Assembly (NCBI GenBank): GCA_900554485.1
Contig: USHO01000020.1
Location: 1-14,643 of the forward strand
Length of the DNA stretch: 14,643 nt
Direction of reading: 5' to 3'
Source: an uncultured Eubacteriales bacterium
GTDB taxonomy: Bacteria > Bacillota > Clostridia > Christensenellales > Borkfalkiaceae
In this document: piece after piece, positions 7,697 through 14,483 of the stretch
Layout of the letters: every line of letters starts with the position of its first letter
Position numbering within the stretch: the stretch's first letter is position 1
Made by a program: the position numbers and the translations under genes
The notes under the pieces: generated by a model
Database searches by the model: none
What the model was told of the DNA's origin: nothing
Seen by the model: the letters and a program-made list of their open reading frames with translations, nothing else

Positions 7697-7831
7697 TCAA
7701 TAGGTAAGACGTTTACGACCCTTGTCTCTTCTTCTCTTCAGAACCTTTCTGCCGGCGGTGGTAGCCATTCTCTTTCTGAAACCGTGTACTTTGTTTCTGG
7801 TCTTCTTTTTGGGTTGATAAGTTCTTTTCAT
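7697..7831 (-). CDS. rpmH: 50S ribosomal protein L34
   Basis: This 44-residue protein matches L34 over its whole length: it starts MKRTYQPKKKTRNKVHGF and ends in GRKVLKRRRDKGRKRLTY. L34 is a small, very basic protein that binds 23S rRNA in the large subunit. The ATG has an AGGAG ribosome binding site 8 nt upstream. The gene is directly followed by rnpA with one base between, and preceded by a consensus promoter about 60 nt upstream of the start. A longer open frame over the same bases is only a shifted shadow. Confidence 0.97.
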   Translation of the reverse strand: MKRTYQPKKKTRNKVHGFRKRMATTAGRKVLKRRRDKGRKRLTY

Positions 7832-7890
7832 TTTCTTTTACTCCTGTATATTCGCGCGATTTTACACTTCGCCGATTATTTGCTTTTGAA

Positions 7891-7919
7891 ATTATACTTT
7901 TTTTGTTGACTTTTGTCAA
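7891..7919 (-). promoter_or_regulatory. Consensus sigma-A promoter for rpmH-rnpA-yidD-yidC-khpB
   Basis: Read on the minus strand, TTGACA (7919-7914) and TATAAT (7896-7891) are separated by exactly 17 bp, a perfect match to the housekeeping promoter consensus. The predicted start site near 7884 gives a leader of about 50 nt before rpmH. This is expected for a strongly expressed ribosomal protein gene. Confidence 0.9.
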
Positions 7920-7920
7920 C
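7905..7920. repeat. Palindrome GTTGAC-TTTT-GTCAAC over the rpmH -35 box
   Basis: A perfect 6-bp inverted repeat with a 4-bp spacer covers the -35 element of the rpmH promoter. Such symmetry could be an operator for a dimeric regulator or simply a by-product of the TTGAC consensus. The opposite strand has a TTGACT but no suitably spaced -10 box, so a divergent promoter is unlikely. Confidence 0.5.
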
Positions 7921-7943
7921 TCTATAACTCTCGTTTACGAATT

Positions 7944-9044
7944 TTAATTTATTCTTATCGGAAGAACGAGGAATACATATTCGTCGCCTTCTATCGGGGT
8001 TATTATCGCGGGTGCGATTTCTCCTACGAATTTAAGGAAAACGTATTCGTCCGACGACGCTTTGAGCGCGTCGCTGAGGTATTTTACGTTGAAGTTGATA
8101 TCGAGGTCGTTCCCGTCGTTTTTAATAGTTACGTTTTCGTTTACGTTACCTTTCTCGGAATTTGCCTTTATGTTTATGTCGTTTTCCCTTATTTCGAGTT
8201 TGACGAGGTTCCTCGCGTCTTTTGCGACTATCGTAGCCCTTTCGAGACCGCTGAGCAAAGCCTCTCTTTCCGCTTTGACTACGGTTACGAACTCGCGGGG
8301 GATAATCTGTTCGTAATTTATGAATTCTCCCTCTAAAAGACGGCTTACGAAAACCGTACCTCCCTCTTCGACCATAAGAGAATTGTCTTCGGAAACGACC
8401 GTAAGATCGGCATCGTCGTTTTCGAGCATTCTGGATATTTCGGCAAGCGACCTTGCGGGTATTATCATTCTGAAATCTCCGCTGCTCTCTTTTATCGGAG
8501 TTTTCGCTACCGCCATTCTGAACCCGTCGAGCGCGACGCATTTGAGTTCGCCGTTTTTAATCTCGAACAGACACCCTTTGAGTATCGGGCGGGATTCGTC
8601 CGTGGAACATGCGAAAACGGTCTTGTTTACGACGTCTTTATAATTCTTCTGACCGAGCGTTATGTATTTCTCTTTAAGATTTTTCTTTATGACGGGGAAT
8701 TCTTCCGCCGAAAGCGCGGAAAGATATACCACGCTGTCGCCGTAAACTATTTTAAGTTTGTTCAATTCTTCGAGATAAATTTCGACCTGATCTTCGTTTT
8801 CGAGTTTTTTTACGAGTTCGGCGAACATCTTACCGGGAACAACCGTATCGCCCTCTTTGAAAGTTTCGGCGGGAATGGTCTTTTCTATGCCTATTTCCGT
8901 ATCCGTGGCGGTCAGAGTGAGATTGTCTCCTCTTACCGAAAGTTTAATACCTTCGAGTATGGAATTAGTCGTCTTTACGCTTATCGCTTTAGAAACTTTC
9001 ATTACGGCGTTCGACAGATCGGTGCCGTTGACAATTATTTTCAT
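7944..9044 (-). CDS. dnaN: DNA polymerase III beta subunit (sliding clamp)
   Basis: DnaN forms the ring-shaped dimer that tethers DNA polymerase III and many repair factors to DNA. At 366 residues the length is normal for three clamp domains. Family features include the N-terminal MKIIVNGTDLSNAVMKVSKAI, a TNSILEGI segment, STDESRPILKG in the middle domain, the LDGFRMA segment, and the terminal YVFLVLPIRIN where the last residues form the partner-binding pocket edge. The ATG has a GGAGAG site 5 nt upstream. It is unusual that dnaN lies directly upstream of rpmH on the same strand with no dnaA between; normally dnaA-dnaN point away from rpmH. Read-through into the rpmH operon is possible because no terminator is visible in the 112-bp gap. 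Confidence 0.97.
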   Translation of the reverse strand: MKIIVNGTDLSNAVMKVSKAISVKTTNSILEGIKLSVRGDNLTLTATDTEIGIEKTIPAETFKEGDTVVPGKMFAELVKKLENEDQVEIYLEELNKLKIVYGDSVVYLSALSAEEFPVIKKNLKEKYITLGQKNYKDVVNKTVFACSTDESRPILKGCLFEIKNGELKCVALDGFRMAVAKTPIKESSGDFRMIIPARSLAEISRMLENDDADLTVVSEDNSLMVEEGGTVFVSRLLEGEFINYEQIIPREFVTVVKAEREALLSGLERATIVAKDARNLVKLEIRENDINIKANSEKGNVNENVTIKNDGNDLDINFNVKYLSDALKASSDEYVFLKFVGEIAPAIITPIEGDEYVFLVLPIRIN

Positions 9045-9078
9045 TTTACTCTCCTTCGCTTGCGTCGCCTTATGATAG

Positions 9079-9084
9079 ATTATA
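9079..9084 (-). promoter_or_regulatory. Candidate -10 box for dnaN
   Basis: On the minus strand a perfect TATAAT lies about 35 nt upstream of the dnaN start, giving a leader of roughly 25-30 nt that includes the GGAGAG site. The -35 region 17 bp further up (ATTACG) matches only three of six consensus bases, so this may be a weak or activated promoter. Confidence 0.5.
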
Positions 9085-9130
9085 TATTTTTTTATTTATT
9101 CCGTAATAGAAACAGTAGGCTCGGTTTATT

Positions 9131-9139
9131 TGTGGACAA
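9131..9139 (-). promoter_or_regulatory. DnaA-box-like site TTGTCCACA
   Basis: Read on the minus strand, TTGTCCACA differs from the consensus TTATNCACA at one position. It is the dnaN-proximal site of the candidate origin. Confidence 0.45.
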
Positions 9140-9414
9140 CCGCATATAAACACATTAAAATTGCTTATTTTATATGCAATTTTTGATTTTATAAAAATGT
9201 GCGTCGACGGTTTAATAACTGTTTACGGCGGTAGACAAAGCGGAACTTGTCCACTTTTGAAAAACCGTTATTTATTTATCGTCGCCACAAACGAAAATCG
9301 CTTTTATATATTATATAAAATAAAAGATAAAAAAGCAAGAAAAAATCGTTCCGTTTTTCAATGTAATGAAAAAATATGGCGGAAAAAGCGATAAAGCAGA
9401 CGGTTGTTAATTAT

Positions 9415-9423
9415 TTATACACA
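9415..9423 (+). promoter_or_regulatory. DnaA box TTATACACA
   Basis: This site matches TTATNCACA at every position. It lies 16 bp before the rsmG -35 box, so bound DnaA might also influence rsmG transcription. Confidence 0.55.
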
Positions 9424-9438
9424 ATTGCATTAATTAGG

Positions 9439-9466
9439 TTGACAAATCGCTCAAAAATGTTAAAAT
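9439..9466 (+). promoter_or_regulatory. Promoter of rsmG, predicted to give a leaderless mRNA
   Basis: TTGACA at 9439-9444 and TAAAAT at 9461-9466 are separated by 16 bp; the -35 is perfect and the -10 matches five of six. Transcription would begin about 7 nt after the -10 box, that is at or next to the rsmG ATG at 9474. No ribosome binding site is visible before that ATG. Confidence 0.65.
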
Positions 9467-9473
9467 TCAGTTT

Positions 9474-10154
9474 ATGAAAAATTTATTCGGAAAATACGGA
9501 ATATCTTTAAGCGACGAACAAGAGGAAAAATTCGACGAGTTTTCTTCGTTACTTAAAGAATATAACGCGAAATTCAACTTAACTTCGATAACCGACGACA
9601 GAGGAATAATCGTAAAGCACTTTCTGGACAGTTGCCTTTATGTGGATAAGTTTTCAACAGGCGCGGAAGTTATAGAGATAGGCTCGGGGGGAGGATTTCC
9701 CTCTTTGCCGAATAAAATTTTAAGAGAAGATTTGTCTTTCACCTGTGTCGAGGCAACGGAAAAAAAATGCGAATTTTTATCGACCGTCGCCGATAAACTG
9801 GGGCTGAAGAAAATAAAGATAATAAACGGCAGAGCCGAAGAACTCGGCAGAGATAAAAATTATCGCGAAAAATTCGATTATGCCGTCGCACGGGCGGTAG
9901 CAAGGCTTAACGTTTTATCCGAATACTGTATGCCTTTCGTAAAAACGAACGGCAAATTCGTCGCGTTCAAGGGGCAGGCGAAAGAAGAGATCAAAGAGGC
10001 CGAAAAAGCGATAGAAATTTTAGGCGGAAGAATAAACGATGTGTATGAGTTTTCTCTGCCCGAAGACTTCGCTGCTTTGCGGCGGCGACGAATTGTCTTT
10101 ATCCGTATTGCCGCCGCAACCCGTAAGCAAAAACATCGCCGATATAAGCGATAA
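9474..10154 (+). CDS. rsmG: 16S rRNA (guanine-527 N7) methyltransferase RsmG (GidB), atypical C-terminus
   Basis: RsmG uses S-adenosylmethionine to methylate N7 of G527 in 16S rRNA. The 226-residue product shows the family pattern: NLTSI at 35-39, HFLDS at 49-53, the SAM loop EIGSGGGFPSLP at 68-79, VARAVARL at 138-145, and FVAFKG at 162-167. The C-terminal end should read like a Lys/Pro-rich PKKYPR segment; here it is an Arg-heavy tail (203-226, including RRRR and HRRYKR) with only loose resemblance. The last 135 nt overlap an opposite-strand lipoprotein ORF, so this tail may be non-native. The ATG is at 9474, directly after a promoter and without a Shine-Dalgarno site. In many bacteria rsmG closes the khpB-mnmE-mnmG series; here it stands alone across the putative origin. 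Confidence 0.92.
   Translation: MKNLFGKYGISLSDEQEEKFDEFSSLLKEYNAKFNLTSITDDRGIIVKHFLDSCLYVDKFSTGAEVIEIGSGGGFPSLPNKILREDLSFTCVEATEKKCEFLSTVADKLGLKKIKIINGRAEELGRDKNYREKFDYAVARAVARLNVLSEYCMPFVKTNGKFVAFKGQAKEEIKEAEKAIEILGGRINDVYEFSLPEDFAALRRRRIVFIRIAAATRKQKHRRYKR
9641..9649 (-). promoter_or_regulatory. DnaA box TTATCCACA inside rsmG
   Basis: On the minus strand this is the strongest E. coli-type DnaA box, TTATCCACA, exact at all nine positions. It lies within codons for LYVDK of RsmG, about 220 bp from the 9415 box. A chance hit cannot be excluded. Confidence 0.4.
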
Positions 10155-10190
10155 TACAATCGCAAAAACGTACGCCGCGAATTTCTTCAT
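10020..10190 (-). CDS. Short lipoprotein ORF (56 aa), possibly a truncated gene
   Basis: This small frame encodes a textbook bacterial lipoprotein N terminus: MKK, a hydrophobic stretch, and a perfect lipobox LTGC with C25, followed by a Ser/Asn/Asp linker (NTDKDNSSPPQSSE). A GAGG ribosome binding site lies 7 nt before the ATG, and the ATG shares its A with the stop codon of the upstream lipoprotein gene (TGATG), a coupling signature. After residue 41 the lipoprotein character ends and the frame stops at 56. Its codons lie exactly in antisense register with the last 45 codons of rsmG. It may be a real tiny lipoprotein or the surviving 5' end of a longer gene fused to rsmG. No function can be assigned. 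Confidence 0.6.
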   Translation of the reverse strand: MKKFAAYVFAIVLSLISAMFLLTGCGGNTDKDNSSPPQSSEVFGQRKLIHIVYSSA

Positions 10191-12346
10191 CAGTTAGCCT
10201 CGTATACGGGCGCGCCGGAAGATATATCCCAACTGCCGACTTTGGTTTTACCCGCCTCGATCATTTTTGCGTAAGAATCGTAACGCCATGCGTTAGCCCA
10301 GTGGTAAATTTTCATATTCCCGCTTTCCGCCGTAACGGGGTTATTGTTCGTATCGAAAGAAATCGTCGCGCGTTCTTCAATATCCGCAAAGTCGTTCGAT
10401 GCGTAAACCGACATATTGCTTTGCTGAACAAGCGGGAATATCCTGCCGTTCGTACTTGCGGGTTTCGCTATGACATAAACGCTCTTTATCGAGTATTTCA
10501 TCAGATACCCGGGAAATTCTGTACCCGCGTCGAGTTTCTGGTTTACATAATACGGAGTGTAAACGAGACTTCCGAAAAATCCCACTGCCTGACCGGCGAC
10601 ACCCGTGGCGGTCGAGTCAAACGTATCGCTCATTTCGAGAAGGAAATCGGTAAACGAAATGTTAGTATAATCGGCGCAGCCGAACAGCGCGCAATACGAT
10701 TTTCTGTTATAATCCGCACTGGTTATATCCGCGACGTTGATCGAAACGTACACGTTTTCTATCTGCACGTTGGTCGCGTTGAGCGCGAAAAGCGTACCTA
10801 TCATGCCCTGTTTGAATATGTCGGTATTAGTATAAGCCACGTTACGGACAGCCGCTCCGTTCATGTTGCCGAAGAACCCGTAGGAATTACCCATGTGGAA
10901 GTTGTTTATCTTATGACCTCTTCCGTCGAAAACTCCGGTAAAACCTTTGCCTTTCTTGGCGTCGAGCATATCGGTATTGCCTTTACCTCCAAGCGAATAG
11001 TAGGGATAGAATGTATCGTACTGGAAGTAATTGCCTGTAGAGCCGACTCTGCCGTCGCCGTTGATGTCGAAATTCGTCATGTCTATATCGTTGCAAAGGC
11101 AGATATAGCCGCCTATCTCTCGCTTGTCTTCGGTAAGCACCATATTCAGGAGATCCTCCGGGACTTTAACGAAAAGCGCGCAACAGTCAGCCGTAAATTC
11201 ATAACCGTATCTGTCGTTTTCGACTACGATCGTCTGATTTTCGGTAACGGAGCCCCTCGCGACGGACGCGTCGGTTATCTTTCCGCCGGAAACGGCAAGA
11301 GTTTTACCGTTCATACTCGCCGCGACGATTTCGGTGTCGAACAGCGTCGCGAACAGGTCTGTTCCGTCTTTCTTCTCGATTATTCCTTTAAGCGTCGAGA
11401 AATCGACTTTATCCGCATATTTCGCAATCGGTTTAAGTACCGTTACGTTGACTTCCTGCGAAAATTCCAGGTCGTCGCCGACATAGCCGATCGTCAGGGT
11501 GGTACTTCCCGCCGCGACCGCGCTTAAAACTTCGCTTTCGGCGTCGTATTCCGCAACCGAAGTGTTTCCGACCGTGACGGCGGGTTTAAGCGAATTGCCG
11601 TTTACGACGAGTTCGGGCATAAGCGTAAGTTCGGTGTCGTACGTTTCACCCTCGAAAGATTTTATCATGCCGAGGGTCAGATCGCCCGCAACGGGCTTTC
11701 CGCCGATTTTCAAAAGTACGTTGTCGATTACCTTGACGGTTATTTCTTTGGTCAGGTAGGGCGACTGTATTCCTCTCCATTCGGCGGAGACGGTCAGCGT
11801 CGTTTCGCCTTTTTTAAGCGGCGTAAATACGCCGTCTTCGACCTTGCCCAATGCGTTATCCTCAAGCGTATAGGTTATAGACGCGTCGTCGTAAGCAATC
11901 CCCGCAAAGAAGACTTTGCCGCCGATTTCGGCTCGGTTCAGCATGTCGACCTGCAGAAAATCGTCCGATTCGATCGACAGGCTCGGCAGATTGCCGCCGA
12001 GCGTAACCGTTACGGCGCATTTCGCGTTTACGTCGCCGACCGACGCCGTTATATCCGCTTTACCCGGGCTTACTGCGGTTATATCTCCGTATTCGTTGAC
12101 CGTCGCGATTTTCGTGTCTGAAGATACCCATTCGCACGAAACGGAGGTCTTGCCGTCGCTCGTCGCCCTTACCTGAGCGATGTCGCCGACTACCATGTTT
12201 GCGGTATCGTCGCTGAGAATGATTTCGGTTATCTGCACCGACGAAGACGACGAATCGTCTTTCTTATCGGTTTTACACCCGAAAGAGCCTAACGCGAGTA
12301 CAAGACTCGCCGCGAAAAGCGCGGTTAAAAAACTGAATTTTTTCAT
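10190..12346 (-). CDS. Lipoprotein with bacterial Ig-like (Big2) and GLUG-like repeats
   Basis: This 718-residue protein is predicted to be exported and lipid-anchored: a hydrophobic signal of about 20 residues ends in SFGC (C24), a slightly atypical lipobox, followed by a Lys/Asp/Ser-rich linker. Residues about 38-115 form a Big2-type Ig domain (VVGD, then SSDTKIATVNEYGDITAVSPGKADIT split across strands), with two further Ig-like segments at about 125-208 and 215-305. From about 415 the pattern changes to GFTGVFDGRGHKINNF (468-483), YGFFGNMNGAAVRNV (489-503) and a later VGFFGSL, as in GLUG-type beta-helix surface proteins. A role in adhesion or glycan binding is plausible but not shown. It lies 19 nt after the DUF4838-like gene; its GGGAG site is 13 nt from ATG, a long spacing. 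Confidence 0.82.
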   Translation of the reverse strand: MKKFSFLTALFAASLVLALGSFGCKTDKKDDSSSSSVQITEIILSDDTANMVVGDIAQVRATSDGKTSVSCEWVSSDTKIATVNEYGDITAVSPGKADITASVGDVNAKCAVTVTLGGNLPSLSIESDDFLQVDMLNRAEIGGKVFFAGIAYDDASITYTLEDNALGKVEDGVFTPLKKGETTLTVSAEWRGIQSPYLTKEITVKVIDNVLLKIGGKPVAGDLTLGMIKSFEGETYDTELTLMPELVVNGNSLKPAVTVGNTSVAEYDAESEVLSAVAAGSTTLTIGYVGDDLEFSQEVNVTVLKPIAKYADKVDFSTLKGIIEKKDGTDLFATLFDTEIVAASMNGKTLAVSGGKITDASVARGSVTENQTIVVENDRYGYEFTADCCALFVKVPEDLLNMVLTEDKREIGGYICLCNDIDMTNFDINGDGRVGSTGNYFQYDTFYPYYSLGGKGNTDMLDAKKGKGFTGVFDGRGHKINNFHMGNSYGFFGNMNGAAVRNVAYTNTDIFKQGMIGTLFALNATNVQIENVYVSINVADITSADYNRKSYCALFGCADYTNISFTDFLLEMSDTFDSTATGVAGQAVGFFGSLVYTPYYVNQKLDAGTEFPGYLMKYSIKSVYVIAKPASTNGRIFPLVQQSNMSVYASNDFADIEERATISFDTNNNPVTAESGNMKIYHWANAWRYDSYAKMIEAGKTKVGSWDISSGAPVYEAN

Positions 12347-12365
12347 AAATCGTTATTTTCTCCCT

Positions 12366-14429
12366 TTACAGACTTTTAAGGAACGCATCCATCTGGTTGG
12401 TGCTGTTTTCGTCGGTATGCGAAATACCCGTCGCGTTAGCCACCGCTTTGAATTGCGTCTTGAGTTCGGTGAGTTCGGACGGCGAAAGCCTGTCGGGATA
12501 CAACACAAGCATCATATACGCGGGCGAAAGCCATTCGGCGTCGATATGCCCCTTGCAGAGGTTATATTTTACCGGGTCGGAATTTCTGATTCCTTCCAGC
12601 GCGGCGTAAGCGGCATCGTAGTCTTTAAGCCACTGCGCGACCGTCGCGTAAGGCCACATATCGGGGTCTTCGAGGTTAGTCGTTCCGCTGAGAAGGGTAT
12701 GACCGTTGTACATCGATCTTACGATACCCGCTCTTAAACGCACGGACTTATATATTTCCTTCATATTCTCCGCCGCGGGACCGAACATCGCGTTCATATA
12801 TTTTTCGGTATAATAAGTCTGACTGCGGCTGCCGTCCCATTCGAGTTTACTGTCGAGATAAGCTTTGAGGTTGTGCCACGCCGTGCAGGTACCCGTCTGG
12901 GTTATCTGCGACTGGTTGTATATAAGTTTTACGTTGTTAGCGGCAAAGAAGGTAAACGCGTCTTCTCCGTAGAAGTTCTGAGTTTCGACAGGGTACATAT
13001 AGTGGCTGAACTTGGTCGAATACGTCCAGAGGAAGATTTCGCCCGAGAGTTTGCCCCAGTTTTTAAGGTTTTCTCTGCCTGCCTCGTTACTGTCGGCGTA
13101 AATCGAAGACTGGTGGTCGAAAGAACTGCTAGTCGCAAGGTATACGCTTACGCCGTCTTTAAGTTTCATTTCGGAATACGAAGTATCCGGAGCAGTCTCG
13201 GTTGCCTGATACGCGAAGAAAGTAAGCGTCAGATCGTCGCGGCGATATTCGTCGCCGAAATCGGGGTCTGCCATCGCGGCGTCTATCTTCGTGCGCAGAT
13301 CGTTCATGAAGATGATTATCGACGACGCGAACGATCCGTATTTATTCTGATCGGCTATACATGCGTCGCAATAGCACGGCGGGTAGTTGTCGTTCTGCGT
13401 AAAGTTGAGTATACGCAAATCGGGGTAGTTTGTTTTATCGTACTTTTTAAGGGTTTCGATCGCCTTGGCGCAAGCGGCGTCAAGCATTGCCTCGTACTCG
13501 TCGCTGCGGGTTCCGTCGGGGTTGGTTCTTCCGCCTGCCGTATAGCACAACTGATTTTTAGCCGAATTGTACCAGTTGGGATGTCGTTCGCCCCACTCGT
13601 ACTCGGACAACCAGCACAGACAGTTGTGTACGCCTCTTTTTTCGACGGTATATTTACCCGTCGGTTTGCCGTCTTTATCCAGAACGGGGACCTGCCTTTC
13701 GACGTTGAACGTTATATCGCCGTAAGTCTGCGGCACGCGGAATCTGTAAGCCCAGTCGCCCGTCACGAGACGATAAAACCCGTTTGACCGGAATTCGAGG
13801 TCGGGTATATCCGTTACGTCGAAATTTTTGAGTTTAAGGTTTTTGACGTTGGTATCGATTTCGTAACAATCTTCGTAATACACGTCGAAGTTAAAGTATA
13901 TGCCGAGAAAGTCGTACACGCCGTAAAGCGTACCGTTTTCGCTGCCGCCGAAAATATAAATGTTTTCGCCGACCGTAACTATTCTCGCTCCGTCTTTGGT
14001 GAGTTTGTTTTTATCGACGGTTATGCCGGACGCTCCGAGAACCGCCGTATCGCCGATAGATATATAATGCCCTTGAACGGTCGCGCCTTCGGTCTCTTTG
14101 ACGACCTGAAGTTTTATGCCGGTAGCCTCGGCAAAAAAAGTAAGGAGTTCGTCTCTCGCAAAGTTGAGCGCGGCACCGGGATTTTCCGGCATTACGATTT
14201 TGTAATCACACATTTTATTCTTAACGAAGTCTTTGTCTGTGTCTTCGGCATTGAATACATGCGTGCCGTTATATTCGTCTTTGACGATTATCTTTGCGTC
14301 GGGGTCAAACTCTCCGCGGTCGGAATTATCGTCTTTCCCTCCGCCCGTCGTACATGCGGAAAGCCCGACTATGCCCGCCAGCACTGCCGACAGAGCTATA
14401 TTGAAAAATTTTCTGAATTTTTTACTCAT
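12366..14429 (-). CDS. DUF4838-like surface lipoprotein, putative glycan-active enzyme
   Basis: The 687-residue product has a signal peptide with lipobox LSAC (C26) and a Gly/Asp-rich linker, so it should be anchored outside the membrane. Residues about 85-180 resemble the beta/alpha domain that precedes the catalytic barrel in several glycosidases (FARDELLTFFAEATG, then GTLYGVYDFLG). The central region matches the DUF4838 pattern: HNCLCWLSEYEWG (268-280), and FTQNDNYPPCYCDAC (343-357), whose CxCxxC cysteines are notable. DUF4838 proteins occur near polysaccharide-degradation genes, but their activity is poorly defined. I chose the ATG at 14429 over an earlier TTG at 14459 because a perfect AGGAGG lies 6 nt upstream and the signal peptide begins there. 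It heads the lipoprotein pair. Confidence 0.85.
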   Translation of the reverse strand: MSKKFRKFFNIALSAVLAGIVGLSACTTGGGKDDNSDRGEFDPDAKIIVKDEYNGTHVFNAEDTDKDFVKNKMCDYKIVMPENPGAALNFARDELLTFFAEATGIKLQVVKETEGATVQGHYISIGDTAVLGASGITVDKNKLTKDGARIVTVGENIYIFGGSENGTLYGVYDFLGIYFNFDVYYEDCYEIDTNVKNLKLKNFDVTDIPDLEFRSNGFYRLVTGDWAYRFRVPQTYGDITFNVERQVPVLDKDGKPTGKYTVEKRGVHNCLCWLSEYEWGERHPNWYNSAKNQLCYTAGGRTNPDGTRSDEYEAMLDAACAKAIETLKKYDKTNYPDLRILNFTQNDNYPPCYCDACIADQNKYGSFASSIIIFMNDLRTKIDAAMADPDFGDEYRRDDLTLTFFAYQATETAPDTSYSEMKLKDGVSVYLATSSSFDHQSSIYADSNEAGRENLKNWGKLSGEIFLWTYSTKFSHYMYPVETQNFYGEDAFTFFAANNVKLIYNQSQITQTGTCTAWHNLKAYLDSKLEWDGSRSQTYYTEKYMNAMFGPAAENMKEIYKSVRLRAGIVRSMYNGHTLLSGTTNLEDPDMWPYATVAQWLKDYDAAYAALEGIRNSDPVKYNLCKGHIDAEWLSPAYMMLVLYPDRLSPSELTELKTQFKAVANATGISHTDENSTNQMDAFLKSL

Positions 14430-14434
14430 ATGTT

Positions 14435-14440
14435 CCTCCT
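14435..14440 (-). promoter_or_regulatory. Shine-Dalgarno AGGAGG that fixes the DUF4838-like start
   Basis: The minus strand reads AAGGAGGAACATATG, a full AGGAGG 5-6 nt before the ATG at 14429. It makes the upstream in-frame TTG at 14459 an unlikely start. Confidence 0.85.
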
Positions 14441-14483
14441 TGAGAAGATAAGAAAACAAAATACGGGAATGTCTTTCGCTTTT

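Larger units (their letters stand above)
9045..9473. other. AT-rich intergenic region with DnaA-box-like sites, candidate oriC
   Basis: This 429-bp stretch lies between divergent dnaN and rsmG and has no plausible gene. It is AT-rich, most so at about 9301-9345 where runs such as TATATATTATATAAAAT could be an unwinding element. It contains one exact DnaA-box consensus (TTATACACA, 9415-9423) and two one-to-two-mismatch sites (TGTGGACAA 9131-9139; TTGTCCACT 9247-9255). A further exact box, TGTGGATAA, lies at 9641-9649 inside rsmG. Divergent flanking genes, a replication gene next to it and the presence of rpmH-rnpA-khpB, which commonly lie near oriC, all agree. The missing dnaA gene and the small box number keep this provisional. 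Promoters for dnaN and rsmG also lie here. Confidence 0.55.

Noticed and set aside
7713..7919. 68-codon minus-strand open frame over rpmH
   Set aside because: It is a shifted reading of the L34 gene and extends through the promoter; the L34 frame at 7697-7831 explains the region.
7906..7928. Plus-strand promoter using TTGACT
   Set aside because: The only -10-like TATAAC lies 11 bp away, too close, and no plus-strand gene follows.
11040..11090. DINGDGRV segment as a dockerin calcium loop
   Set aside because: There is only one such segment, with no paired second repeat, so a dockerin is not supported.
10301..11527. 408-codon plus-strand open frame
   Set aside because: It is antisense to the Ig-like lipoprotein, whose frame has a signal peptide and repeat domains. 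The plus-strand product has no recognisable motif and reads as a codon shadow.
12873..13787. 304-codon plus-strand open frame
   Set aside because: It lies wholly antisense to the DUF4838-like gene, lacks a ribosome binding site and has no family signature.
14430..14459. Upstream TTG start for the DUF4838-like protein
   Set aside because: The AGGAGG site and signal peptide begin with the ATG at 14429; the ten added residues would precede the signal peptide without reason.
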